The notes beneath the pieces were generated by a model, which saw only the letters and a list, made by a program, of their open reading frames with translations, was not told where the DNA came from and searched no databases. From Promethearchaeota archaeon (GTDB lineage: Archaea; Asgardarchaeota; Lokiarchaeia; Sigynarchaeales; SOKP01), in the NCBI GenBank assembly GCA_019057775.1, contig JAHLWT010000159.1:27458-91457 (forward strand): a DNA stretch of 64,000 nucleotides, in the 5' to 3' direction. Both the position numbers and the translations under genes were made by a program. This document shows positions 45,649-53,715 of the stretch, piece after piece. The stretch's first letter is position 1. The number at the start of each line of letters is the position of its first letter.

Positions 45649-45870
45649 TTACCACATTACAAACCTATTACTGTACATTTTAACATCAAGGTCTCTTTTA
45701 ATGTTATTGATGCAAATTGCTTTTTTGTGTTTTTTAAACAATTTTGATTTCTTCTGGGGTTTTTTCTCTTCCTTCTTTTCTACTGTAACTTTTTTCTCAG
45801 GGATGACAACAAAAACTTCTTCTTCTTCAAAAAATTCTTCCAAGTCAGCTTTTTCTAAAACTTGTACCAT
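45649..45870 (-). CDS. 73-residue charged protein of unknown function
   Basis: An acidic N-terminus (VLEKADLEEFFEEEEVFVVIPEKK) followed by a lysine-rich stretch (KKEEKKPQKKSKLFKKHKKAI) and a short end. First in the row of mini-genes reading leftwards to 45026. No SD stands out. The composition could be that of a nucleic-acid-contacting linker. Low certainty, as the opposite frame is also open. Confidence 0.4.
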   Translation of the reverse strand: MVQVLEKADLEEFFEEEEVFVVIPEKKVTVEKKEEKKPQKKSKLFKKHKKAICINNIKRDLDVKMYSNRFVMW

Positions 45871-45956
45871 TTTTTTTTCACACTTTTTAATTTTTTTGCT
45901 TAATACATACTAACCCATGTATTCATATATAGGTTCGTACTATATACTTTTGTCAG

Positions 45957-45986
45957 AAGTCTGTACTTCAGTGGGAGTTCAGACTT
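45957..45986. promoter_or_regulatory. Inverted repeat (hairpin or operator)
   Basis: AAGTCTG (45957-45963) and CAGACTT (45980-45986) are perfect complements separated by 16 nt. They sit between the minus-strand mini-protein island and the plus-strand HTH-TPR gene, about 70-90 nt upstream of either start. Confidence 0.45.
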
Positions 45987-46000
45987 AGTTAGGTACCATA

Positions 46001-46016
46001 AACTTTATATAAAGTT
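46001..46016. promoter_or_regulatory. 16-nt perfect palindrome
   Basis: AACTTTATATAAAGTT is fully self-complementary and its centre is TATA-like. It lies 130-140 nt upstream of the HTH-TPR gene and next to the preceding inverted repeat. A symmetrical promoter serving both directions or a dimer-binding site is plausible. Confidence 0.5.
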
Positions 46017-46143
46017 CTTATTATAATATATGTAAAGTAAAGATCTTACACAGTGATTAATCATTAGTATAACTGAAAACTTACTATATCCTCCCGAAAA
46101 GGTTTGTATATCTCCCTTAACACAAAAGAAGGACTTTAATAGT

Positions 46144-49032
46144 ATTATTTTATGGATGTTAAATTATAATGAAGAATTAGAATGGTCACATTTTACTAAT
46201 GAACCAATTAAAATTAGCCAATCAACTCTTTCACAAAAGCTTAAGCGACTAATGAATAAAGGTTTAATAGTAAAAATAAAGAAAGAGATTGGCGGAAGAA
46301 GTAAGAAAGTCTATAAAATAACGTCTCTTGGGAAAGAAAGGTTTATAGAACTATCTGAAAAAAAAGATAAAGGAATAAAACTCAATTTCCCCCCCAAGCT
46401 AATTTTAAAAAAGAGGAATTACGAGCATTGGATTTTATGGATGTTGTATAACAATAAATCTTGTAGATGGTCTGATTTCAAACAAGAACCAATTTCTATT
46501 AATCAATCTTCTCTGTCAAATAATTTAAATTTGTTAATGGAAGAAGGTTTTATCTCAAAGGATAATAAAGAATATGTTATCACGCCACGTGGAAGGATTG
46601 AATATTATAGAATTTTAAAACTATATGATTTAGACAGGCAATCAATTTTAGAGGAAGAAAGTAGAAGAATTGAAGAAATCACAAATTATACAAATGAATT
46701 TTTTAATAGGAATGATATTAAGGATGAAAAGATTAAATTTAGATTTCTTAACAACATATTGAAACTAGATCATACGAAAGTAGAAAGCTTGGTCAAAAGT
46801 AAAGAAGAATTTAATAAAATAATTCTATTTTTATCATTTAATCATCCTGATCAATACCCTGAATATATAATACGAGAGAAATTTTGCTCAAAATATGATT
46901 TGAGTATTTCTACTCTTAATTTCTTTGTTGAGAAAATAGTAGATTTAAATTTTTTTGAGATCAAATTTTTCAAATTAGAAGTATTTCCTGATAAGGAATA
47001 TTATTTTAGGGCTGAAGAAAAAATAGAGAGAATGCTTCGAGCAATTATTGATGACCATATTGCAAGATTTACTTACCTAAACAAATTAGAGGGTATACGA
47101 GATCCCTCAAATCAAATCTTAAATATTAATAGCATTATAAATGACATTTTAGATGAAATTAGTGGTAATTTATTTCATGAGAATTTAAACGATTCTCTTA
47201 GAGCTTTTATTCCTGAGTATATCAAGTACTTAGCATATAAAATTGAAACTGAAGAAAAAAAAGGAGCATCAAAATTAGAAAGTCTATTTTTACAAACGAT
47301 GTTAGAGGATGTTCAAGGGTATAATATTTCAACAGTTCAAACTCAAACAGGACCGGAAAAATATCCTTATACCATGAATTATATGATTCTAAAGACTTTA
47401 GAGATTTTTTATTTATCTAAACTGAATTTTATGAAAACTCATTCTTTTAGAGAGTTATTTAATCCATCTAATCAGAATTTTCTTGGGAGATTCGAAGATT
47501 TTATAAACATAAAAAAAATCGGAAAAGCAAAGAGATTATACGAGAAAAGCGAAGGTGATTTTAATGAACTTGAGAATTTAGTAATAAAAGATATTTTATC
47601 GACATATCGATACAATTTTGAAGAATCCCTTGATCTGACGAATAGATTAATTAAAGAATTTCCTGATAACTATATTGGATATTTGTTTCAGTCAATTACC
47701 TATTTCTTTATGAGCGAGTATGAATTGGCTCTGAAAATTGTTGAAGAGGGGTTACATTATTCAAAAAACAATTCACTAATTTGCCAAAAAGCTCAGATAC
47801 TAACATTATTATGTAAATATAAGGATGCGAGTCTATTAATAGACCAAGCCACTAAAGATGATCCAAATAATGTACTTTTGTTACAGACGAAATTTTTGGT
47901 CTATCTTAATGATAGGGAGAAATACTATGATAGTCCTCCAGACAGAGTTTTAAATATAATAGATTCTGCTATTAAACTAAATTCTAATAACAAAGAACTA
48001 TTGATTTTAAAAGCCATCGCTCTATGTATGATAAAAAGCAGAAGATACAATGAAGCAAAAAAATTAATAAAAGAAGGTATTATTTTTAATTATCTTAAGA
48101 AAAATCCACGAGTGGATACAGCAGCTCTTTTTATTTTGGTTTATACATATTTAGCTAGAGAAAATAAATTCGAAAAAGTCCTGAAGCTTGCGAATACTAT
48201 GTATACACATTATCCTAATGATACTATTGCATTTCTAACAAAAGCATTAGTCCATGGGTATAATCTTATTCATGACTATAATTCCCAAAAACCAAGTCCT
48301 GAAACATTTCTCGGGAACATTGAAAGAACTATTCAACTCGATCCTATTAAACAAAACAAATCAAGATATTATCAGTTTAAGGCCATTGTTTTACATGAAA
48401 CTAAAGCCTATGATGACTCTATTAAATCGATAGATAAAGGGATTGAGCTAGATCCTGATCGAATAGATTTGCAATTTAATAAAATTAATTTCTTAATGAC
48501 AAGTAATAGGAATGATGAAGCTTTAGAATTAATCAATGGATTTCAGGATGTATCACCTCGAATTAGACTATATCTTAATCTGAATAAATCATTCATTTTT
48601 TATGTGAAGGAGGAATATGAAAAAGCTATAGAAGTTCTCAATGAAGCTCTTGATTTATTCCCGGAGAGTAAAAGCGTACTTAATAATAAAGCTGTAATGC
48701 TTGGAAAGTTGAAGAGGGAAAAAGAAGCATTTAAAATAATGGAGAAGTTGATAGATATAGATCCGCTAGATGGGAATTCTTACGATAGTTATGGAGAGCT
48801 ATTGTTAGAATTTGGAAACTACGAAGATGCTTTAGTTAAATTTGAAAAGGCTATAGAAATAGATCCGACTGGCTGGTATTTTACAAACACATACAGAAAA
48901 ATGAGTGATTGTTATAAGAACTTAGGACATTTTGAAAAAGCTGAAGAGTACTTTAATAAAGCCAAGAAGATAGAGCAAAAAATGCTTCCTTCTGAATTAG
49001 CGTTATATAGATCAGAACCGAAATCGGAATAA
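46144..49032 (+). CDS. Two winged helices plus long TPR array
   Basis: About 962 residues. Two winged-helix domains occur in tandem near the N-terminus, with parallel wording: IILWMLNYNEELEWSHF...ISQSTLSQKLKRLMNKGLI and WILWMLYNNKSCRWSDF...INQSSLSNNLNLLMEEGFI. The middle is helical, and from about residue 450 on, TPR units follow (for example AFKIMEKLIDIDPLDGNSYDSYGELLLEFGNYEDALVKFEKAIEIDP). The first canonical ATG (46156) clips the first domain's IILW strand; ATT at 46144, 10 nt behind AAGGA, keeps it. Likely a DNA-binding sensor or adaptor. The radical-SAM-like gene starts 1 nt after its stop. Confidence 0.8.
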   Translation: MILWMLNYNEELEWSHFTNEPIKISQSTLSQKLKRLMNKGLIVKIKKEIGGRSKKVYKITSLGKERFIELSEKKDKGIKLNFPPKLILKKRNYEHWILWMLYNNKSCRWSDFKQEPISINQSSLSNNLNLLMEEGFISKDNKEYVITPRGRIEYYRILKLYDLDRQSILEEESRRIEEITNYTNEFFNRNDIKDEKIKFRFLNNILKLDHTKVESLVKSKEEFNKIILFLSFNHPDQYPEYIIREKFCSKYDLSISTLNFFVEKIVDLNFFEIKFFKLEVFPDKEYYFRAEEKIERMLRAIIDDHIARFTYLNKLEGIRDPSNQILNINSIINDILDEISGNLFHENLNDSLRAFIPEYIKYLAYKIETEEKKGASKLESLFLQTMLEDVQGYNISTVQTQTGPEKYPYTMNYMILKTLEIFYLSKLNFMKTHSFRELFNPSNQNFLGRFEDFINIKKIGKAKRLYEKSEGDFNELENLVIKDILSTYRYNFEESLDLTNRLIKEFPDNYIGYLFQSITYFFMSEYELALKIVEEGLHYSKNNSLICQKAQILTLLCKYKDASLLIDQATKDDPNNVLLLQTKFLVYLNDREKYYDSPPDRVLNIIDSAIKLNSNNKELLILKAIALCMIKSRRYNEAKKLIKEGIIFNYLKKNPRVDTAALFILVYTYLARENKFEKVLKLANTMYTHYPNDTIAFLTKALVHGYNLIHDYNSQKPSPETFLGNIERTIQLDPIKQNKSRYYQFKAIVLHETKAYDDSIKSIDKGIELDPDRIDLQFNKINFLMTSNRNDEALELINGFQDVSPRIRLYLNLNKSFIFYVKEEYEKAIEVLNEALDLFPESKSVLNNKAVMLGKLKREKEAFKIMEKLIDIDPLDGNSYDSYGELLLEFGNYEDALVKFEKAIEIDPTGWYFTNTYRKMSDCYKNLGHFEKAEEYFNKAKKIEQKMLPSELALYRSEPKSE

Positions 49033-49033
49033 T

Positions 49034-49702
49034 ATGTTAATTAAATACAAATATTTGAAAAAATTGGAGTTAAGTTTCCAATTTGGAAAAATGTTACCGA
49101 TTGATTTAGAAACCCGAGATAATTTCTCAGTTAATAGAAATGATGAAATTATTTATGAGTTAAAAAATTACCTTTTGAAAAAAAAAGAACCAGATTATAT
49201 ATGGTTAAATTTAAGAAGCAATTCAGAATTATATCGTGAATTCAACGATCTTATAAGTAAAATAAAAGAAAATTTCCCAAATCTTAAAATGGGGGCATAT
49301 GCGAATAGCTTATTATTTCAATATGAAGAAATACCTAAAAGTCTATCTTTATGTGATGTCATAGCAATTAATTTAAACTGTGTATCTTCTGAAAAGTGTT
49401 CAAAAATATGTGTATTCAAGGAAAATGAAAAATTTACTTCACAAAAAATATTGAATGGAATTAGGTTATTTAAAAAAAATTTCAAGGGATATCTTAGTAT
49501 ATATACAATTTTAATGAGTGGAATTAATGATTCTGTTGAAGATATTAAAGCCTTAAGAGATTTTATTTCAGAATTAAAGCCAGATCAGATTTCTCTTAGC
49601 GAGATTACAGGAAAGGCACACAAATCGTTATCTGAAGAATTTAAGAGTTATGTTAAAAGTTATTTTTCTGTTCTCCCATATAGGGTATCCTTCAATTTTT
49701 AA
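49034..49702 (+). CDS. Radical-SAM-like TIM-barrel protein lacking the cluster motif
   Basis: 222 residues. The latter part has the wording of radical SAM barrels: LKMGAYANSLLFQYEEIP, ILNGIRLFKKNFKGYLSIYTILMSGINDSVEDIKALRDFISELKPDQISL. The N-terminus, where CxxxCxxC would sit, has only one hydrophobic strand and no cysteine triplet (the Cys pairs near 120-132 have the wrong spacing). It is probably a catalytically dead or repurposed member. Directly follows the HTH-TPR gene (1 nt), so the two products likely act together. Confidence 0.6.
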   Translation: MLIKYKYLKKLELSFQFGKMLPIDLETRDNFSVNRNDEIIYELKNYLLKKKEPDYIWLNLRSNSELYREFNDLISKIKENFPNLKMGAYANSLLFQYEEIPKSLSLCDVIAINLNCVSSEKCSKICVFKENEKFTSQKILNGIRLFKKNFKGYLSIYTILMSGINDSVEDIKALRDFISELKPDQISLSEITGKAHKSLSEEFKSYVKSYFSVLPYRVSFNF

Positions 49703-49788
49703 TTTAACGTGATTTATTCACTTTAGGAAGAGGATTATTACATTATGGAAAAAAATTTAGTAAAAGAAACCTTAGAGAAATTATGTCC

Positions 49789-50511
49789 TTACTCTATTAC
49801 AAGTGTTATAGATAACGATTCTTCAAATTTTTGTCCTTCAAATTTCGCTTTAAATGGCATTTCTTCTGATGTAAATAGTTCTTTGAAGTACCCATACCAA
49901 TAAGAACTATATCGTTTATTTTGTCTATGTTTGAAAAGGAGATGAAACGTCCTCTCGTCTTCTTTAACAACATCAATTTTATAGAAATAATTAGCAACAA
50001 CCCAAATTTTCTGGACAGTAGTTATTATCTCATCAACTGTAAGAAGATTCAGGGGTCTTGACTCGTTATGCCAAAGAATTAGATCTATCGCCACATTTTT
50101 CTTAAATGGTTTATCTAAACGCTCTTCAGGTGCCTCTGCTGCCGCTATTAATTGGTTAAATGTTGTTTTTCCAATTAGCATCATCTTCATTTCATCCCTA
50201 GCACGAACCCAGAGATCTCTATCAAGATCCTTTTGATCTCCATAATACTTAATTGCCTGTTCTATGAATGAAATAACCGATTCGCCCTCATCCTTATATT
50301 TATCAATGATTGCATGGATTTCTTGAGAAATTGAATTAAATTGGTCATAATATTTCACAGAATCTCTTACTAGATCTGAAATTGTAGTACCATGCTCCTT
50401 ATATTTATCAATTAGCTTTCTTGTTTCATCACTTACTTTGAGATAGATTGCTTTATCTTTAAAATCCTCCTTCTGAGTTCCATTATTTTTTTCAGCGGAA
50501 ATGTAAATCAA
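49789..50511 (-). CDS. Possible ribbon-helix-helix protein with repeated motif
   Basis: 240 residues. Near the N-terminus, DETRKLIDKYKEHGTTISDLVRDSVKYYDQF and IHAIIDKYKDEGESVISFIEQAIKYYGDQ are two copies of a similar helix-turn-helix unit, reminiscent of RHH domains. The C-terminal 120 residues are a distinct alpha/beta region (KKNVAIDLILWHNESRP..., ending SLSITLVIE). Not assigned to a family. A short plus-strand frame begins at 49745 and overlaps its 3' end. Confidence 0.6.
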   Translation of the reverse strand: MIYISAEKNNGTQKEDFKDKAIYLKVSDETRKLIDKYKEHGTTISDLVRDSVKYYDQFNSISQEIHAIIDKYKDEGESVISFIEQAIKYYGDQKDLDRDLWVRARDEMKMMLIGKTTFNQLIAAAEAPEERLDKPFKKNVAIDLILWHNESRPLNLLTVDEIITTVQKIWVVANYFYKIDVVKEDERTFHLLFKHRQNKRYSSYWYGYFKELFTSEEMPFKAKFEGQKFEESLSITLVIE

Positions 50512-50853
50512 CTCCTAGTTCATTAACTATTTCATCTAAATTTGAATATATATCTTTATATTAATAAACTTTAATTTTATACCTTAAATGAAAAAATACC
50601 TTAGATTATATTTTTTTTCATATATATAAATATATAGAGACAATTCACTTAATTCTTTGCTTTTTTCATATTTTCTATATATAAATATATATATTTAAAT
50701 AATCACACGGACAAGTTTTTCTTATTATTTCCTCGAATTTTTTTTGATCATAACATTTAAATATATTAGTATATATTAGTATATTGATAATCAAAATTTT
50801 AAAATAAAAAATATAATAAAATATAATAAAATATAAGAAGTGAAGGAAGAAAG
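50512..50853. other. AT-rich divergent intergenic region with 10-nt repeats
   Basis: 342 nt between divergent genes. It contains two similar A/T runs (50622-50637, 50676-50698), ATATATTAGT in tandem (50761-50785) and three ATATAATAAA units (about 50811-50835). The 10-nt spacing is close to one DNA turn, so this could be a bent promoter region. No RNA gene seen. Confidence 0.5.
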
Positions 50854-51342
50854 TTGGCTTGGATTCCATGTATAATACCAGCAAATCGGAATAAAAATTG
50901 CGGTAAAGGTAACAAAAAAGGAGTTTTAGCGGGATTAATAGCTATGGTCGTTTCTGGTTTGATGTTCTTTTTTTTATATGGGTATAGAAAGATTAATCAT
51001 TTTATTTCATTTCCTTGGATTTTGATAGTTGGTTTTAGTATATTTATGATAGTTATTATAGGCATCGGAGTTATTGCTGCGGCAATCTCCTCACCTAATA
51101 ATCCATATAAAGCAAAGCAAGAAAATAATTTTCTAAATGAAGTTATCCAAAAAAACCAACAAACACAAGTAAATCCCTATAAAACTCAGAAATCAGCTCA
51201 GGTTCAATTTATAGTAGAAAATAATCCATATAGAATTGAAAGTCCTTTTATCCAAGAAACGCGTTATTGTAGCTTTTGTGGAGTGGAATTGGAACCTAAT
51301 GCGAGATTTTGCCAACAATGTGGAAGTAAATTATCTCCATAA
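50854..51342 (+). CDS. Two-helix membrane protein with C-terminal zinc ribbon
   Basis: 162 residues, TTG start behind GAAGGAAG. Two membrane helices (about residues 25-45 and 55-80), a polar linker with the repeated N-P-Y sequence, and a C-terminal YCSFCGVELEPNARFCQQCGSKL zinc ribbon of the 'zinc-ribbon_2' type (CxxC-x11-CxxC). Reads into the NfeD-like and SPFH genes on the same strand. Confidence 0.75.
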   Translation: MAWIPCIIPANRNKNCGKGNKKGVLAGLIAMVVSGLMFFFLYGYRKINHFISFPWILIVGFSIFMIVIIGIGVIAAAISSPNNPYKAKQENNFLNEVIQKNQQTQVNPYKTQKSAQVQFIVENNPYRIESPFIQETRYCSFCGVELEPNARFCQQCGSKLSP

Positions 51343-51411
51343 ATTTTTCATATTCATATTCTTTTGAAATTAAATTAATTTTAATTAAAAATAAGGATTA
51401 GGAGTCCGAAA

Positions 51412-52347
51412 ATGATACAACAAAGGGCGATTAGGAAATTAACTAAGATTCAATGGAAGAGAAAGGATAATGTAGCTATATTTTTAATCATATCTGTTGG
51501 TTTGGTACTAACATTTATAGGTTTCTCTTATAATGGGTTTTATGACATTTATTTTAGTACTTGCATTGGATTATTTGTTGGAGGGATTATATTATCAATA
51601 ATTTCAACATTTCTTGCTGAGATGGAATCAAATATTTCAGGAGCTGGTGAATTAGATGCGGAAGTTGATGTTGACGTTGATGTAGATGCGGATGTTGACA
51701 TAGATATAGACGCAGATGTTGACATAGATATAGATGCGGATGTTGACATTGATATAGATGCGGATGTTGACATTGATATAGATGCAGATATTGACATTGA
51801 TATAGATGCGGATGTTGACATTGATATAGATGCAGATGTTGACATTGATGTAGATACAGATGTAGATGTTGATATAGAAGCAGAAACAGAAATTGATACA
51901 GGCTCAGGTTCTACAGTCACTCCCGCACCAATAATGCTATTATTCTCTTCAGGATTTTTAATATTTGGGATATCAGGAATTTTGTTGTATCAATTAATTG
52001 TGGGAGCATTACAATTTATTATTCTTTTTGTTGCACCTACAGCGGCATATCTAACGACCAAGATAATTAATTTTGTCTGGAAAATTATTGCAAAGTCAAG
52101 GTTCTATAGAATATCATCAACGCGGAATTTAATAGGAATCCAAGGAGAGGTGTTATTAAAAGTTGATGAAAGGGGAGGTGTAATTAAAATTCCTTCCAAT
52201 ACGCCAATGAAATTTGAAAGGTTACATGTGAAACCTGGTGTTAATGCTTCTCATTTTGAGAGAGGTGAAAAAGTGTATATTTGCGATGTGAGAAATGGCT
52301 ATTTATTGGTTGATAATAATAAAAAATTAATAAAAAGAAGGAAGTGA
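51412..52347 (+). CDS. NfeD-like membrane protein with Asp-alternating insert
   Basis: 311 residues. Two membrane helices (about 22-60), then an 80-residue insert in which Asp alternates with Val/Ile/Ala, then two or three further membrane helices (about 168-215), and a C-terminal OB-like domain (STRNLIGIQGEVLLKVDERGGVIKI...GEKVYICDVRNGYLLVDN) as in NfeD proteins. NfeD partners stomatin/flotillin-type SPFH proteins, one of which is encoded 134 nt downstream. The insert probably lies on the outer face and could bind Ca/Mg or form a beta structure; see findings. Confidence 0.75.
   Translation: MIQQRAIRKLTKIQWKRKDNVAIFLIISVGLVLTFIGFSYNGFYDIYFSTCIGLFVGGIILSIISTFLAEMESNISGAGELDAEVDVDVDVDADVDIDIDADVDIDIDADVDIDIDADVDIDIDADIDIDIDADVDIDIDADVDIDVDTDVDVDIEAETEIDTGSGSTVTPAPIMLLFSSGFLIFGISGILLYQLIVGALQFIILFVAPTAAYLTTKIINFVWKIIAKSRFYRISSTRNLIGIQGEVLLKVDERGGVIKIPSNTPMKFERLHVKPGVNASHFERGEKVYICDVRNGYLLVDNNKKLIKRRK
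51652..51892 (+). repeat. 24-nt in-frame tandem repeat coding for A-D-V-D-I-D-I-D
   Basis: About eight units of GATGTTGACATTGATATAGA-plus-4-nt with near-identical copies, inside the NfeD-like gene. Exact copies with few silent changes point to recent expansion or homogenisation by slippage. The opposite strand reads as a Ser/Thr repeat and is not a gene. Confidence 0.9.
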
Positions 52348-52472
52348 TGGCTACAAGGACACGAGATTTGTCATGTTAATTATGAGAATTTCAATATTTA
52401 TTGTTTTATTTTAGAAATTTACAAAAAAAAATATTAAAAAAAATATATTAAAATAAAAGAGAGGAGGTTTAG

Positions 52473-53651
52473 ATACAAAAAGTGTTATATCAAGAATTAA
52501 ATCCTTGGTTTGTAGGGCTTGGAGTTACAATAGGTATAATAATCTTCCTATTTGTAATATTCCTTGCTGCTCGTTACCGTAAGTTCAAGACAAATCAATT
52601 CGTCATACATTTGCGAAATGGTAAAGTTAAGCACTCCGGATTAGGTGGAAGTATATTCCTTCTACCATTGATAGATGAATATATTGTCATTCCTACTACT
52701 AGCATCCAAACAGTTGTTGAAGCTCATGAACAAGTTGTTTCAAATGAGTATCAAAACATTGAAATCGAGGGATTATTAATTTGGAAAGTCATTGATCCAG
52801 AAAAAGCATTCAGTGCGGTCTCATGGAAAATACGAGATGACAACTATGTTGAAAAGATATTAAAAGGAGCAACAGAAGCGATAATTCGTACTACTTGTGC
52901 CAATATGCCAATAGAAAAGATCATAAGGGAAAGAAGAGAGATTATTGATCCCATTGAAAAGGATCTACATGAATTAACAGCAGATTGGGGAATAGTTATT
53001 GAATCTTTAGAAATTTTAGAAGTCATTATTGTAGAACCGGAACTAAAAAAAAACATGGAAGCAACTAAACAAGCAGAAGAATTTCGAAAAGCTAGAATTG
53101 CTAAAGCTGACGCTGAAAGAGAATCAAGAATGAGAGAATTAGAAGTAAAAAATGAGGTAGGTATACAAGAACAATTCGTAGAAAGAGAAATTGAGCTACG
53201 AAGAAAAGATAAAGAAATTGCCATCGCAGAACAGGAACGAGAGCGCAAGATAATCGAAGCTGACGGGGACAGACAGAAGAAAATAATTGAAGCTGATGCT
53301 AGCGCCCAACAAATTAAAAGAAACTTAATAGCACAGGCAGAAGGAGAAGCAGAGAGTATAAAACTACAAATGCTTGCTCAGGCTGAGGGTTTTCAAGAAC
53401 AAGTTAAAGCAATGAGCACAGCTGATGAGAGATTCTTAGCAGTTCAATTAACAAATATTTTACCAGAAATATTTAAGAATTTAAAACCTGATAAAATGTT
53501 TATCATGGGGGATGGCAATGAAGCATTTAGTTCATTATCTCGAGCAATTTTACCGTTCTTACAGCTTTTACCTGAATATTCAGATAAAATTAAGGATTTT
53601 TTTAATAATGGAGGCACAGAAAAAATAAGAGAAATCTTAGCTAAGAAATAG
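52473..53651 (+). CDS. Flotillin-like SPFH-domain protein
   Basis: About 390 residues. N-terminal membrane helix (WFVGLGVTIGIIIFLFVIFLAARY), SPFH domain (residues 40-200: LRNGKVKHSGLGGSIFLLPLIDEY, IPTTSIQTVVEAHEQVV, ...GIVIESLEILEVIIVEPELKK), then a long charged coiled coil (residues 195-310) with Ala-Glu-rich repeats as in flotillins, and a C-terminal helical part. Start: GTG at 52482 or ATA at 52473; GGAGG ends 5 nt before the ATA and 14 nt before the GTG, so ATA fits the spacing better. Partner of the NfeD-like protein. Confidence 0.88.
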   Translation: MQKVLYQELNPWFVGLGVTIGIIIFLFVIFLAARYRKFKTNQFVIHLRNGKVKHSGLGGSIFLLPLIDEYIVIPTTSIQTVVEAHEQVVSNEYQNIEIEGLLIWKVIDPEKAFSAVSWKIRDDNYVEKILKGATEAIIRTTCANMPIEKIIRERREIIDPIEKDLHELTADWGIVIESLEILEVIIVEPELKKNMEATKQAEEFRKARIAKADAERESRMRELEVKNEVGIQEQFVEREIELRRKDKEIAIAEQERERKIIEADGDRQKKIIEADASAQQIKRNLIAQAEGEAESIKLQMLAQAEGFQEQVKAMSTADERFLAVQLTNILPEIFKNLKPDKMFIMGDGNEAFSSLSRAILPFLQLLPEYSDKIKDFFNNGGTEKIREILAKK

Positions 53652-53700
53652 GGTCAGATTTTTTTTTTTTATTTTTATTTTTATTTTTAATGTATTTTTT
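53652..53700 (+). terminator. Oligo-T tract after the SPFH gene
   Basis: Several long T runs separated by single A bases, just past the SPFH stop codon. Runs of T on the coding strand serve as archaeal terminators without a hairpin. The next gene begins only 16 nt later, so partial read-through is likely. Confidence 0.5.
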
Positions 53701-53715
53701 GAGGATTAGATTAGT

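Noticed and set aside
49744..49900. Short plus-strand ORF beginning MEKNLVKETLEKL after the radical-SAM-like gene
   Set aside because: It has an SD-like AGAGGA upstream, but most of the frame is antisense to the end of the 49789-50511 gene. At best a truncated gene remnant; not supported well enough to list.
51652..51892. CRISPR-like array
   Set aside because: Regular 24-nt units but no unique spacers; it is an in-frame coding repeat of the NfeD-like gene.
51549..51920. Minus-strand Ser/Thr-repeat ORF
   Set aside because: Antisense shadow of the Asp repeat; no SD and composition produced by the repeat only.
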